Below are positions 10,178 to 21,407 of a stretch of 64,000 nucleotides of DNA, in pieces. How positions within the stretch are numbered: position 1 is the first letter of the stretch; every line of letters begins with the position of its first letter. The translations under genes and the position numbers were made by a program. The stretch lies in NCBI GenBank assembly GCA_964019695.1, contig OZ026527.1, positions 73,929,471 to 73,993,470 of the forward strand, read 5' to 3'. Source of the DNA: Loripinus fragilis (Eukaryota; Mollusca; Bivalvia; Lucinida; Lucinidae). The notes beneath the pieces were generated by a model. The model was not told the origin of the DNA. It saw nothing but the letters and a program-made list of their open reading frames with translations, and ran no database searches.

Positions 10178-11457
10178 ATCGACTCAAATGTATTTGCAAA
10201 TCACATAGACATTTTTAAAGGTGCATTACCGTGTGGAATAGCTTTGCCTACTGCAATTTGTCAAGGTTTCATATTTTGTCTTCAAGTATGTTGATAACTC
10301 TTGAATGTTTGATATTAAATATTCAGCTGTGTTTCCAGGAAGGGCACTATATCGAATACCAGCAAATTTGAGCATGATTGAATCTTTAGTAAAGAAACTT
10401 TCAGGATTTTGGCAGGAAATGCAACAACATTTGAATCGTTTCAACATTATTTTCCAGGAGCATGGAGGACAGGTCTTCATATTTGCACCAAATCTTAAAT
10501 TATGTACCCCTTTATGTTTTTCTGTGAGGTTGCTGTAAATATTGCAATTTTATTGCAAAAAAGCCCACCATTTGATTTTTTAAATGTTATTTTACAACTA
10601 AGAAGCACAATGAGTTGTCCCCTCTTCTTTTAAACAAGTTTAGTTTGCTTCCTTTGCTGTGAGCTTTCTTTGTTGTGAGCAGCAATATTCTACTGTGTAT
10701 GATTTCCGCAACGACTAATCAATAAAAACACAACGTACGAAATGAAGCTGTAACGTGAACGCGCGACTAGTATGAAAACTCTGTCAGTGGAAAAGCATGC
10801 TCACCAACCAAGCATTCTTATCACAAACAACATGGTATGACATCTCATGCGGTGTACCAACGTATAGTACGCATGGCTACGAACCGCCACTATCTGGCAC
10901 TGAGATTTCACTAAAATATATATAATATTTCACTTACAACAGGATTGCGTATGAATTGGGTAAAGGACATTTTGTCGGTAAGGAGTGTTACCGTCCAAAT
11001 TTTTTTTTTCTTTTGACCGTATTTTGCGGTTGCATTTTCGTGGAAAATGAGTGTATGATTGCAACCCTTTAACGTTTTTAAATCTATCGAAATGGCCGTG
11101 TGTGTCGTAATTTTGTGCGCTGTGTTTTAAAGTTTACAAAAAATATGACGTAATAAACATTTGAAACAGTATAGTTAGATGCAAATGCAGTATTAATAGA
11201 CGATTTTCGCATCAGCGTAGCTGTTAACTAACTACCTTTAAAGTATGATCAAATTTATTTGCCTTTTCTCTTGTTTTACAAAGCGTGTGCTAGTTTTTGT
11301 CAAAATTGACCCGAGAAACCTTCGGGAGTCATTGGTTGGTTGGTTTTGTTGCTTTAAGTCCCAAGTCAACAGCTATGGTCATTGCGGGACGGAGTCATTG
11401 TTTGTAAAAAAAAGTGAGCTTGAGATTGTGAGTATCTGAAGGAAAGAATTAAACACT
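10178..11457. other. No gene identified
   Basis: Contains overlapping ORFs on both strands at 10226-10538 (84 and 77 codons) without recognisable domains. AT-rich otherwise. I see no repeat family from elsewhere in the window here. Confidence 0.45.
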
Positions 11458-11500
11458 TCCTCGATAGTCTAATGGTTGTAGATGTGGGCTCGAATCCAGT
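11458..11500 (+). pseudogene. tRNA-like fragment, anticodon arm missing
   Basis: Starts like a tRNA-Asp (TCCTCGATAGTCTAATGGTT), then jumps to a box-B-like GGGCTCGAATCC. The anticodon arm and the 3' acceptor strand are absent. It is best read as a tRNA or SINE relic. Confidence 0.4.
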
Positions 11501-11730
11501 AACATTTCATTTAATTATTTTTGATTCTTTTTTTCATTCATTGTTAGTCTTTTTCTTAATTTGTGCACAATTGATAGTATAATCAGAACAGAACAGAACA
11601 GATTATTTATTTGACGTAAACTATACAGTTTCTAGTCAATCAAATACAATAATAATTTACATATCAAGCCACAAATACTTTCAAAATACTTAAATCAAGT
11701 TGTAGTGCTTATCTAACGATCTTGGCTTAA

Positions 11731-11775
11731 CCCATATATGCCAATAAAACTGCGGTTCTGATCGGCATTCATGGG
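11731..11775. mobile_element. 45-bp foldback with TTAA/CCCAT ends
   Basis: CCCATATATGCC...GGCATTCATGGG forms a 12-bp imperfect stem. It is preceded by TTAA (11727-11730) and followed by TTTA. The end matches the TTAA family B element at 36094 (CCCATATAAGC). It looks like a minimal internal-deletion derivative. Confidence 0.5.
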
Positions 11776-11934
11776 TTTAGGTGTATGTTATGATTTATTC
11801 AAATGTTAGAATTTTTGATAATTTCAAATCAAATCAGTTCCATCATGCACTTCAATAACTGGAGGAAGAATAAGAATCTGATCAACTACACACCTAGCAC
11901 AGTGAATGATTTTAGTAAGCCCACATGTAATTAA

Positions 11935-12149
11935 TTCTTTGCACGCTGGGTCATTTTAGCAGCCTACTTTTATGTCATCTGCTGACTTTTTTTAATAAAA
12001 ATTTAGCTTTTTCAAAACCTCTTACAAGGTGACAAACGGGTTGTAACCAGATCGGGGCCGACGGTTTGTTGGTACTGACCAGGGTCCAATCTGTTTGCAT
12101 TTTATAGGCTATCAGCAGATAACAAAAGTCGCCGTCGTCAAGGAAAGAG
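11935..12149. mobile_element. TTAA-flanked MITE family C, copy 1
   Basis: 215 bp between TTAA at 11931-11934 and 12150-12153. The left end is TTCTTTGCACGCTGGGTCAT; the right end is CAAGGAAAGAG. The interior holds a GATCGGGGCCGACGG...GGGTCCAATCTG segment. It is the inverse-orientation counterpart of 35317-35534. TTAA duplication is diagnostic of piggyBac-type transposition; no transposase is encoded. Confidence 0.75.
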
Positions 12150-12257
12150 TTAATGGAACAATTAAAATGTAAAGATAATTACGCGATTGTATAAAATATA
12201 TGAACAACCGTCACTTAAAAAGAATGCATACATTTGACAATTATAAAAAAAATCCCC

Positions 12258-12337
12258 CAAGATTCGATCCAGGGTTTGTATGATCTGTATCAAGTTTTGA
12301 ACTAACCACTGGGCTATCAGACCATATGGATTAAAGA
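12258..12337 (-). repeat. tRNA-like pol III sequence, minus strand
   Basis: Read on the minus strand it has TGATAGCCCAGTGGTTAG (box A) and CTGGATCGAATC (box B), with the usual spacing. Stems are too degenerate for a functional tRNA. Probably a SINE head. Confidence 0.4.
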
Positions 12338-12863
12338 AAGCATGACCAGGTCGGGGTATTTCACGAAAAACACACGAATATCACGAAGATTTTGGCAAAA
12401 ATTAATCAGTCTCATGTCAAATTGGGCAAACTATAATTAGAGTGTGTTTATCGTGACCAACAGCACAGGGCCCGATGAGACGCCGCGTATTGCGGCGTGT
12501 CATCTGGGTCTACGTTGTTTGCATATACATTAAGGCTGTTCCACAATTGCGTACTTTGAATTTTAGGCAAGGTATACGTGTTTGCACACAATCTCCTCGC
12601 TAAATATTTCTAAAGACGCACTATAGTGCGAATCATATTTACTGTCGTCGCCCTGGGCCCTGTCGCCTGTTAAACTAACGGTACCGGGAGCCAACTCACG
12701 ACAGTAAACAAGAAACGGATTATACACCTATGAGTTCAGTTTACCTTGGCTGTCTGCTGTGTACTATAAATAGTCGTTTACCTGTATAATGGTTACCTGT
12801 ATACAGGTAAAATACAGGTAAGCTAAAACGATCAGTTTACTTATTATAACGGCTAAACACAGC
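12338..12863. other. No gene; two small palindromes
   Basis: A 13-bp stem (GATGAGACGCCGC / GCGGCGTGTCATC, one mismatch) sits at 12474-12504. A perfect 18-bp palindrome TTACCTGTATACAGGTAA is at 12793-12810, within a cluster of TACCTGTA repeats upstream of the tRNA gene. Confidence 0.6.
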
Positions 12864-12960
12864 GCCTCGGTAGCGCAGTAGGCAGCGCGTCAGTCTCATA
12901 ATCATAACTCAAAAACCTAGAGTTATCTGAAGGTCGTGAGTTCGATCCTCACCCGGGGCA
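12864..12960 (+). tRNA. tRNA-Met (elongator, CAT) with 24-nt intron
   Basis: Same role as the gene at 6712. Acceptor stem GCCTCGG/CCGGGGC, discriminator A at 12960, anticodon CAT at 12897-12899. The two exons (12864-12900 and 12925-12960) are identical to those of the first copy. A 24-nt insert at 12901-12924 again lies between positions 37 and 38. It forms AACTC-loop-GAGTT, the counterpart of GCTC/GAGC in the first intron with a compensatory base-pair change. A short T4 terminator follows at 12965-12968. Flanks of the two genes are unrelated, so this is not a recent segmental duplication. Confidence 0.92.
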
Positions 12961-13064
12961 TAGCTTTTGACGCCTCAACAAATATGACGCTCTTTTTTTA
13001 GTACATTCACACCCGCTTATTTTTCTGTTCTTTTTAAATATACAGCAGATATAAGATATTATTA

Positions 13065-13430
13065 TACCCCGCCAATTTAAAAAGTGCGGGATATTATGTT
13101 ATACCCTCCATTCATAAAATTGCGTTCGAGTGTACGTCCGTCTGTCTGTACGTCGGTCTGTCCGTCAGCGCATCGTTTTCACTCTCTGCTTGGAGCATTT
13201 TTAAACAATTTATTTCAAACTAGGTATAAGAGTTGATATTGAAAAGTAGTTCTTGGTATTGCAGATGGTTAAATTTCGACAAATAAGTACAGAGTTATGG
13301 CCCTTGATTGACGTTATAAATTGGTTTTTCACTCTTTCTTTGGCATTTCTTTACCGATTTTCTTTAAACTTTGCATGAAAAGGTATAGTTTCAAAATGAT
13401 TTTCCGTGCATTGAAAATATCCCGTGGCGG
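13065..13430 (+). repeat. Dispersed repeat with (GTCYGTCT)n tract
   Basis: Opens with a palindromic TACCCCGCC...GTGCGGGATATT, runs through TACGTCCGTCTGTCTGTACG, and continues with TTTATTTCAAACTAGGTATA and AGAGTTATGGCCC phrases. The layout (short hairpin, GTCC microsatellite, then degenerate repeats) parallels the repeat at 21408. Family name not assigned. Confidence 0.5.
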
Positions 13431-13969
13431 ATTATGTTGCATGCCTGCAGCGCTTTTATTCACTATATTTTGATATGATCATTAATGCAAGTAGTAATGG
13501 TGTTTTGCGTGGAATCAAATTACGAACTAGAAAATGTTCTCCTGCTATAACATAGATACCTCCATATTTTTAGTTTCATGTTGTATTGTAGCAATTATAT
13601 AAACCAGTATCTACGTTTTTAAAGCAAGCCTTTAATGAATCTGTAGATTTTTGTGATCGTTCATATATTGCACCTCATGAAATAAATAATTATGATTGGC
13701 AGCTTGCCAAGCTCTCTTGTCCGTGCAATACGCGTCGATCATCGAATTCGTTCGCCAGATGCGAGCCACACCTGATTCGCACGCGCAAAACAAGCCCCTT
13801 GTTTGTGTCATTGGTGGTGTGCGTTCACATTGGCTGTTCCCTACTATTTATACGATTACATGAATACAAATGTGGTTTGTTTCCATAATTATAAGTAATT
13901 TCTATAATATAATGTTTATGAACACATCGGGTCTCTTGCAAAGTTGTTTCGAAGTGTGCATCTTGATAA
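13431..13969. other. No gene seen
   Basis: No recognisable coding or repeat structure. The ORFs at 13870-14200 run into the retroelement tail that follows. Confidence 0.4.
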
Positions 13970-14330
13970 TAGTAAGTGAGTATGATCAGGAAATACCACA
14001 ATCACAAACTGCAGACAACCCCGTGGCACCGCGAGGAAGAGCCGCTCAACCATCACGAGACTCCAGGAAGACAAATTAAGCAAGGCAATCAGCTCTCTCT
14101 TCCCCATCAAGATGATTGCAATACTAGAATGGACATAAAGTAACGTACAACAAAACATAGAACAATTACAGACTCCCACAATGGGAGTAACAATAAACAA
14201 AAAGTCAACAACAACAGAACCACCGCCTTAGAACGGACAGCAGCCTAAGCCACCGGGGGGGGGGGGGGGCTTAAATGCATTTTACTGGTACCAAATCTTC
14301 GCCCTAGATTCTGCTTATAAATGACGCTAA
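13970..14330 (-). mobile_element. Retroelement 3' UTR, subfamily 2, reversed
   Basis: Reverse complement of 40075-40430: AGTGAGTATGATCAGGAAAT, ACCCCGTGGCACCGCGAGGA, CCTTAGAACGGACAGCAGCC, a G tract (about 14256-14270) and CCAAATCTTCGCCCTAGATT. The order of blocks is conserved. The G tract matches the C tract of the forward copy at 40120. Confidence 0.65.
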
Positions 14331-14394
14331 GTTTGCTCATATCAGCATTGATATGGGGACTACATATCTGTTCTAGAAATAGCTTCGTCTTTGG

Positions 14395-14560
14395 AGCTAT
14401 TTGTCATATTGTGAAACATTTCTTGTAATATCTCGATTTGTATGTACTAGGAGAGGATACATCGATAAGTTAGGGGTCTTCCATGCGTACCAAACATATA
14501 TGTATCTTGATCCACAATAGAAAGAAGGGTGATATAGTTACCGTCAAATCTGGAAAAAAA
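14395..14560 (+). mobile_element. Retroelement 3' UTR fragment, subfamily 1
   Basis: TGTACTAGGAGAGGATACAT, GATAAGTTAGGGGTCTTCCA and CTTGATCCACA match positions 50600-50700 of the reference copy. It abuts a reversed subfamily-2 tail. Confidence 0.6.
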
Positions 14561-14569
14561 CAGATCCTT

Positions 14570-15629
14570 CAGAAATGGAGAGAACATACAATATAACAGC
14601 AGACTTGGTTTTATTGAGTCTGGTAATGAGAATTAATGGAAAATGCAACACTTCTCCCCCCTCCCCCCTAGCACGGGATTAAAGGGAAAATTCACATTTT
14701 TTTGAAATTTATTATAGGGCTTACAGTATGGTAGGAATAATCATTCCTTTAATTTGTGTGAAATCCCTTCAATTAGCCTGTAATTTGTTACTTTCAGTCG
14801 GCACTGGGGGTCTGGCCATTTGCAGGCCAATGGGCTCCTAACAAGTGGACTGGAATCACTATGACCTGCTTAAACACTACCAGACCAAAGTCTTAAATCC
14901 TTGATAATAGCAAAAATTAACAATGTTTCAAAGTAATATTTAAGCAGTGTGTACATTGATGACTATATTTTGATACATGGGCCAAGGTTTGATAATTATT
15001 TCTAAAATTCAACCGTTAAGGCACTAATTATTAATATAGCAGACGCCATATTTTGTAACAACTTTCTTCATTAAGGGTACAATAAGACATAGCAAAATCA
15101 ACTGAAACTTATTGAAAAACAAAATACTTTTCTTTTAATAGTCGTAACATTCTTTGCATTAATATGACTGATAATTGTTATTAAAACAGAATATCAATTA
15201 TCCAATATTGAAATGAAGCAATGCATGGAACCACTAGCAAGATGATTTCATGAGTCATTTAACTGCCCTGAAATAGAGGTTAATGTCCATCTTTTAAATT
15301 CCATTACTGTAATATGGCGCAGCCCCGAGATGTTTAGATTAAGGCAATAAACACTGCCATAATCAGCTTAGCAGATGAGGGTATGATCAAGTACATTATG
15401 AAATATTTATTTTTGATTTAAGTAAAATTTCAAAAATCCATGAGTGGTATTTTTCTTTCCATCTGAACCCAATATTCACAAAGGCTCAGAGTATGAAAAA
15501 ATATCAACACTATATCGATGCATGGGGAACAGTTTTACCAACTCCCGAAGAAACAACGACAGCTGCTGCGACCTCTAAATAATCTAGCTAAACAGATCCT
15601 TCAGAAAAATAGAGAAACAACAGACTCAA
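14570..15629. other. No gene seen
   Basis: AT-rich, with a C-rich run near 14660. No ORF of note and no repeats shared with the rest of the window. Confidence 0.45.
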
Positions 15630-15895
15630 CAGACTGACCGTTCCAAGGCTGTGCTTCTTTTGTGGATCTTTTTAGTCATTTAAGTATCGTGTTTGACTCT
15701 GTCATACTGTCTTGTCTGTTACTTTATCATACTGTCTTGTCTGTTACTTGCAGACTTGTGGTCTCCTGCTGGGAAAGGGCTGACCTCTTGGCTTTCTTGT
15801 GTGTGATGTTTTTCTTGTGTTTTTGTCACTTTCCCATATGGTGTCCTGTGTCAGTTGTGGCAATTGGTTGTGTCGATTCCTGATCTTTGCATTCT
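15630..15895 (+). mobile_element. Retroelement 3' UTR, subfamily 1
   Basis: GACTGACCGTTCCAAGGCTG, CTGCTGGGAAAGGGCTGACC, TTTTGTCACTTTCCCATATG and GATTCCTGATCTTTGCA match the distal UTR. A 25-bp segment around TCATACTGTCTTGTCTGTTA is tandemly duplicated (about 15701-15750). ORFs at 15662-15883 and 15855-16169 are chance openings. Confidence 0.65.
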
Positions 15896-16019
15896 TCATT
15901 ACTTCAAGGATGCGTCTTTGTTATTCGCATGTAACAAAGTATTTTATCAGAAGGTCCATAAGATACCCTTCATTATAATTGGTTGTCGTGGCAAGAAAGT
16001 GTTCGACCAGGTCATACCT

Positions 16020-16205
16020 TCACCCAACCTGCTCAGGTACAGATACTCGCTCGAAAATTATAAATACGTTTTAGGCAAGTTAAATATGACACTTTGCAAC
16101 AAGCGAATAACAAAGGCGCTGATCTGTCTGCGCAGTCTGGTCTGCGCCTTTGTTGATCGCAAAGCTTGAAGACAGGTTTTCTCGCGCGAGACCCATATGC
16201 AAAGA
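16020..16205. mobile_element. MITE fragment with GCGCAG hairpin
   Basis: Central inverted repeat ACAAAGGCGCTGATCTG / TCTGGTCTGCGCCTTTGT at about 16108-16153, flanked by GCAACAAGCGAATA and ATCGCAAAGCTTGAAGACAG. A related module appears at 59250-59330. No coding capacity. Confidence 0.5.
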
Positions 16206-16474
16206 TAATTTTGGGATTGGCCTGAGCCATCTTTTTTTTTTAGAAAACTGTAAATGTTAACCCAAAACGTTTTTTTTTTGGCTGGACTCCATTTATAAGC
16301 TATTCAAATATATCAATAGTATTAAGAATTCTTCGGCCTATGAAATCTTTTAAAGAGCCAGTCAAAATTTCAAACGACCCATTAAAATTGTGAAGTTTCC
16401 ATATATTTGCATGGCCAATCATCATTTTGGGCAAGCAATATCCCTGCATATACCTGGACCATTAGATCTTTAGT

Positions 16475-16675
16475 TTTTAATACAGTAAATTCGGAAACTT
16501 TCGCGAGGACTTTATAAAAATAAATCCTCGCGAAATGGAAAATATATCTGTCGTTTATTCATATAGGTAAATATAGCCCTAATCGCGATTTTTTCACATC
16601 ACTAATATGCCTTTTAATGCCATTCGTGAAAATAAAATTATCGCAAAAAGCCCCCAATCTACAGTACCACGGACC
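16475..16675. mobile_element. MITE candidate, TACAGTAAATTCGG end
   Basis: Left end TACAGTAAATTCGG, right end CCCCAATCTACAGTA, with TTCGCGAGGAC and CCTCGCGAAATGG paired inside the left arm. Ends in TACAGTA suggest a TA-inserting element. The match between ends is short. Confidence 0.4.
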
Positions 16676-17057
16676 ATCAAAATAGTATTGCAGCAGATGG
16701 ACAGTGCCTTCTGTTAAGAAATGGCAGATGCAGCTCTTCGACAGTGAAACTTGATTCAGTTAATTAACAGCATGACTTGTTCAGAACATGTTCAACTCAA
16801 GACCAACAGTTCTTTTACTTAGTGTAACTGTAGGACTCGGGAAACAGATTTAAACAAGTCTGGGACTTACTTCTGTATCCCTTTCAAATGTAATGTTGTG
16901 TATATATAAACTGTTTGTATCATGATGTACTTATATTTGAGTAAAATACTGTTTACACTAACTGTAGGACTGCCCTTGGTCTTTCAATTAAAGACAAAAC
17001 TGTTCTATTGAGCAAGTAGTACTTGACCTCAGTAGAAAATACGCTTAATGCCATGGT
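16676..17057. other. No gene seen
   Basis: Low-complexity AT-rich sequence without recognisable features. Confidence 0.4.
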
Positions 17058-17235
17058 CCCAGACAATTGAGCATTTGTCCTAAATTCGTCTTCTTAAATC
17101 ACAACGAAACAATGTGCTGCGAGTAATCAAAAGAACCGTCTAACAAGACGTCTAACAGGACGGTTCTTTTGAATACCCACAGCATAGGTTTTCGTTGAGA
17201 AATAAGACATTTATTTTTCTTTCGCTTAACGGAGC
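17058..17235. mobile_element. CCAGATAAG-type foldback, diverged copy
   Basis: The centre AATCAAAAGAACCGTC...GACGGTTCTTTTGAATACCC matches the palindrome of the elements at 4938 and 59336. Outer ends are diverged. Confidence 0.55.
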
Positions 17236-18028
17236 TGTGCCTCATTCTATATAAAGATCAATTCCAGACCTATTAATAACAAGAGAGAAGGTCACCAACG
17301 CAACTACTGACATCAATTCAGACTGGTAATGAAATTTACTCTAGTTTTACGTCATTTCCAATAGACCAAAGTTTAAAGACTGGCTGTGTGACGCTCTTTG
17401 GCAAATATCGGAAAAGATTCATCTATGGCATGTCGATACCTAGTGACCCCTATATAGCAGCTACTCCAATTTTAGCTTTGCTGTATCAGTAATAAATTTG
17501 TTCATCTCATCGGTAGGAAACAAATGAGAACGCTCATAAAAGTCTACGGATCAATAAGCTTTGGGAAAAAAACGTTGTTGGCCAATCGGAGGCTTTCTGC
17601 AATCGGAAACGCTGTTGTTGTAGCTGATGGACGTGCATTAGTCGATAAACACCCGAGTTTTCGATTGTCCCTTAGCCAAGAATTTCAAGCGATAAGGCGT
17701 GCCATTTTCCTAAATGAGACATTCGTTTTATTTTGTTGAAATAGGGACTGGAGACACTAGGCAAATTCAACAGATACACATTGACCAGCCGTTTATGCAC
17801 CCTAGTCCGTATATTATAATCGTTTTTGTCCTTAATGCATATAATAATCCTACTTCGTTTTGAATGAGAATTTATTATGATCATCAACTGTGCTTGTTAT
17901 TTCAGTAACATGTATGTGAAATAGACCGTTACACTAAGGTAAACAAATGGTCTATCACGATAGAGTATATATTTTTTTATACAGTTGATGTACAATAAAA
18001 ACGACCATTTTGCAAAGCATTCATGTTT
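17236..18028. other. No gene seen
   Basis: The ORFs at 17524-17739 (+) and 17672-17887 (-) overlap and carry no recognisable domain. No repeats shared within the window. Confidence 0.4.
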
Positions 18029-18059
18029 GATGTCTTCTTTGGCTTCTACAACCCTTTTT

Positions 18060-18148
18060 TCCCCCTAGACCCAAGACGCCCTTTACATATGTTGTATATG
18101 TATATAGCGACATGTCATTGTCCAAGGGGCATCTTGGGTCTATGGGGG
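18060..18148. repeat. Imperfect inverted repeat, CCTAGACCCAAGA arms
   Basis: CCCCCTAGACCCAAGACGCC pairs with GGGGCATCTTGGGTCTATGG about 45 bp downstream. This is likely the core of a foldback element of about 150 bp. Confidence 0.6.
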
Positions 18149-18177
18149 GTAGCATCTAAAACAAACTGAAAGACACC

Positions 18178-19290
18178 AGTTTCACCTTTCCAGTGACAAA
18201 CGGCACAATTTTAAGCATATTTTGTACGCATGCGCAGGAAGGATATTGTAAAGTTTTGGAAATGAAGAGCACTTCTTTCCTTTACAGTCTACCACTTTTA
18301 CTTTTTGAAAACTAGCAAAGCATTTACTAAAAGTCTGGTCTAATTGGCACCCAGTAGAAAGACATAAAATGAGGGGTGGGAGTAGAAAGCGAAAATTTTT
18401 ACTGCTTTGCTAATGATAAATTGCTTTGAAACGTATTTTGATGCTTACTTTGCATAATTTGCTGCCGAAATGCACCAATTTTAAAAACAAGAGTGCAGTT
18501 TGAAAATTAAGTGTTTGTAACCATATCAACTATAGTCCTACCGGAATAATAAGAAACGCAAAAATCTGATATTTTTGTATTGCTTGAATTTTTCCAAATA
18601 TAAAGCTGAAATTTGGATTTAAAATATCCTTCAGTGTCAGGAGAAAATAATTTGAACAATCTACTGCCACTAGCCCGGTCCCTGATCTCTTGGAAATTTC
18701 GTTACTTTTAGGCTTTCCGAAAAGTGGGGGAATATAAAAGGTGTAACAGCCATGTGACGGTCGATATATCTGTATTCAAATTTCTACAGGTAAGTGTCAA
18801 AAGCATCTCACATTTTAAAAGTGTGATTGCTTTGTACACTTCACTGCCATTCAGTTGGTAGTCTCGATTCAAACAGCGTAGACCCAGATCCAACTGGTCC
18901 TATATGAGCAGTTTGATCCGGGTAAAAATGCTGTTTGCTATGTTTGTTCAAAACCACCCAATGTGGCTATTCTGACCAGTTTTATGAAACAACCTTTGGA
19001 GTGGTCAGTGGCATAAACATTATCAACTAATTTTATAGTCAACCATTCATTTGTCTGTTATTAGTAAAGGACCTCTGACGGTGGTAATGGGAATCACAGT
19101 GTATCGCTGCCTATAATTTTGATAAAAATTAAAGTCGAGCAAATGCTTCCATCTTTATAAATAAGCTCCCTGTTGGTCTCTAGTTTATGATTTTGCATTT
19201 GATTTCCTATTTCCATGAATGTACCGCTTTTTTGGGGGGCTAAAATGGTCACTTTTTGTATTATACATATAGGAAATAGAAAAATATTTT
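18178..19290. other. No gene seen
   Basis: AT-rich. GCTGTTTGATCCGGGT-like phrases near 18910 resemble fragments of MITE interiors elsewhere. No ORF with recognisable content. Confidence 0.4.
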
Positions 19291-19298
19291 TAAAACAT

Positions 19299-19409
19299 TC
19301 CCCCCCCCCCCCCCCCCGAGTTCCAACTAACCCTTTTGCACGTAAGTGTGTTCTTATACTTTACATAATATATGTGAAAAGCTTGTTGGAACTCGGGGGG
19401 GGGGGGGGA
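19299..19409. repeat. Poly-C / poly-G hairpin
   Basis: A C18 run followed by GAGTTCCAAC, and 60 bp later GTTGGAACTC followed by a G run of about 13. The arms form a long stem, half of it homopolymeric G:C. The four ORFs across this region are artefacts of the homopolymers. Confidence 0.8.
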
Positions 19410-19410
19410 A

Positions 19411-20809
19411 TTATATCCCACAGCCCAAAATGTGACGTATGGGCGAGCCCGAACATTGGCATTTGGATTTTTGGTGTGCTCTCTTGAAAACATTTTTTTC
19501 CAGTATAATGAAATAATTAGTACAAGTAAGCTCCTTTTTCATAACCCATTAGTCGTGAAATATTACAACATTTTAGCATATTTTTCTTTAGATTATGAAA
19601 ATTGTCCTTTTACTAAATTCAGTTGGTAGATTATTTTGCACATATACTGTATATATGCAATACACATAAACTACATGACCATTGACTAGGTGTACTTTAC
19701 GCATCGATGAATGGTTATAGTACATTGCTGCATAATATTGCACCAGGTATTCTGGTAAATACATTGTCATCAAGGTTGAATTTGGACTACAGTTGCGCTT
19801 CAAAATATTTCCTAACTAATCAGATAGAAAAAAAAACAACAACAAAAATAATCATTGAAATGCTCATGATTTTTGGACTTTAAAATACTTTCGCTGTGAT
19901 TTGAAATCGAGTATTGATGATATGATACCCTTACACGTGAAAATAATTGATTTCTAAATGTTTTGGCGAAGTCAAATTTTGCAACCTCTACCCCATTTGG
20001 TAGCGTCTCCTGTTTTGTAGTAGGGGTCTGCCTGTCCAATTATAACCTTAATTCGTTCCTAATACATCAATCGTCCTATTGAAAAGGATACCAGTGATAT
20101 CTTATGCATAGGGAAGTTTTGGGAAGCATCTGAAAAATAGGCAGATACTCTATCAAAGTGTCAGAGGTCCTTGGAACTGTTTACATACATACTTTCAATG
20201 GTAACACTCAAGGGTAAAAGAAGTGGCGAATTTCACCATTTTAGAGTAAAAGTTAGCAGGAATACCAGACACTATTTTCTGTCAAAAATAGTTCCTGAAA
20301 TGCTGCACGATTATTGGAGAGCTCGATATGATATAAATGGAAAACGTACACTGAAAGTCATTTTCGCTATTCTAATCTATGCAGCAGTACTTTGAATGTT
20401 CGATACTTATGATGCTATAACATATACGGTAATCACTGACCTGAAACAATATCGCACTGTTAAGTCAACCGTTACAAAATATTAATAAACTGGGTCAGTT
20501 TATGTCCATTCTACCAACAGTTACACTGCCCCGTTTAAAAGAACAGAAAATATGCCAAAATTCCATCTAATTACAGAAAACACAGCAAAACATCAGGTTG
20601 ATAATTTTGTCAAAAAATACTACAGCGTTTTCTACACGCATATCGAAGAGCTCGAGAGAAAATAACGTGAAAATGTGCCCATAAAGTCGATTTTTCGCGT
20701 TTGTTATTTATGCGGCAGTACTAAAGGGAAAATACACGCCTTATCGCTAGAGCTTCTTTGTTCATGTGTATCGCGAGGAGTCGGTTCCTTCACTCGCTGG
20801 CAGCTTGAT
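19411..20809. other. No gene identified
   Basis: Several short ORFs on both strands without recognisable domains. A weak direct similarity exists between about 20300-20390 and 20620-20720 (GAGAGCTCGATATG / GAAGAGCTCGAGAG; GCAGCAGTACTTTGA / GCGGCAGTACTAAAG). Confidence 0.35.
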
Positions 20810-20965
20810 TTTTATCCTGGTTGACTTGAGGAAGAGAAAGCTGGTTGCTTTGATATTTATGTCTTAAAGATGTATTGTTACTATAAATGTTCTGTGGCTC
20901 TTCCTCACTGTGTCGTGGGTTGGTCTGCTGTATGTGATTGTGGTATTTCCTGATCATACTCACTT
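20810..20965 (+). mobile_element. Retroelement 3' UTR fragment, subfamily 2
   Basis: GAGGAAGAGAAAGCTGGTTG, TACTATAAATGTTCTGTGGC, CACTGTGTCGTGGGTTGGTC and CTGATCATACTCACTTTTGG match 40280-40420. Confidence 0.65.
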
Positions 20966-21407
20966 TTGGACGTAAAGTAGACAATCCACGCAAACAAAAC
21001 GAAAATGGTTCTGGGGGTGGGAGAATATAGCAAACAGCCTGGTGCACGTATGATTATCCATCCGTAGACGAAAGCCTTTGTCCTCTATATCTGCTTTTAT
21101 ACGCTTTGAGATATGTTTGATAATATCAATGCAAGAATGATTGCTTTCCATGCTGCCTGTTTTCATACTCGTGGCATTTGGTAAGCACATATATCGTGTC
21201 AAGACTGTGTCGCATGTAAACATTGTAGCTCTCCCTTGCTACATGTTGTCTCCATTGACTGCACTTTAAACACCCCTTAACATTGATACCCATTGAGATA
21301 TTTTGATGACATTTGATATGCACATATTTCAGGTTAATACAGTCTGTTGCTTGCAAGAGTCTGTTGCTTGCAAGGATGGTTTATCTCCCTCGCTTTTTGA
21401 GTAATTA
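20966..21407. other. No gene; short tandem duplication
   Basis: GTCTGTTGCTTGCAAGA is tandemly duplicated at about 21341-21375. No other structure supported. Confidence 0.4.

Noticed and set aside
10226..10538. Mirror-image ORFs of 84 and 77 codons
   Set aside because: Complementary openings on both strands, no recognisable motif. A captured exon cannot be excluded but is not supported.
11458..11500. tRNA-Asp gene
   Set aside because: The 5' start resembles tRNA-Asp, but the anticodon arm and the 3' acceptor strand are missing.
15662..16169. Two overlapping plus-strand ORFs, hydrophobic
   Set aside because: They coincide with a retroelement 3' UTR and a MITE; hydrophobicity comes from T-rich sequence.
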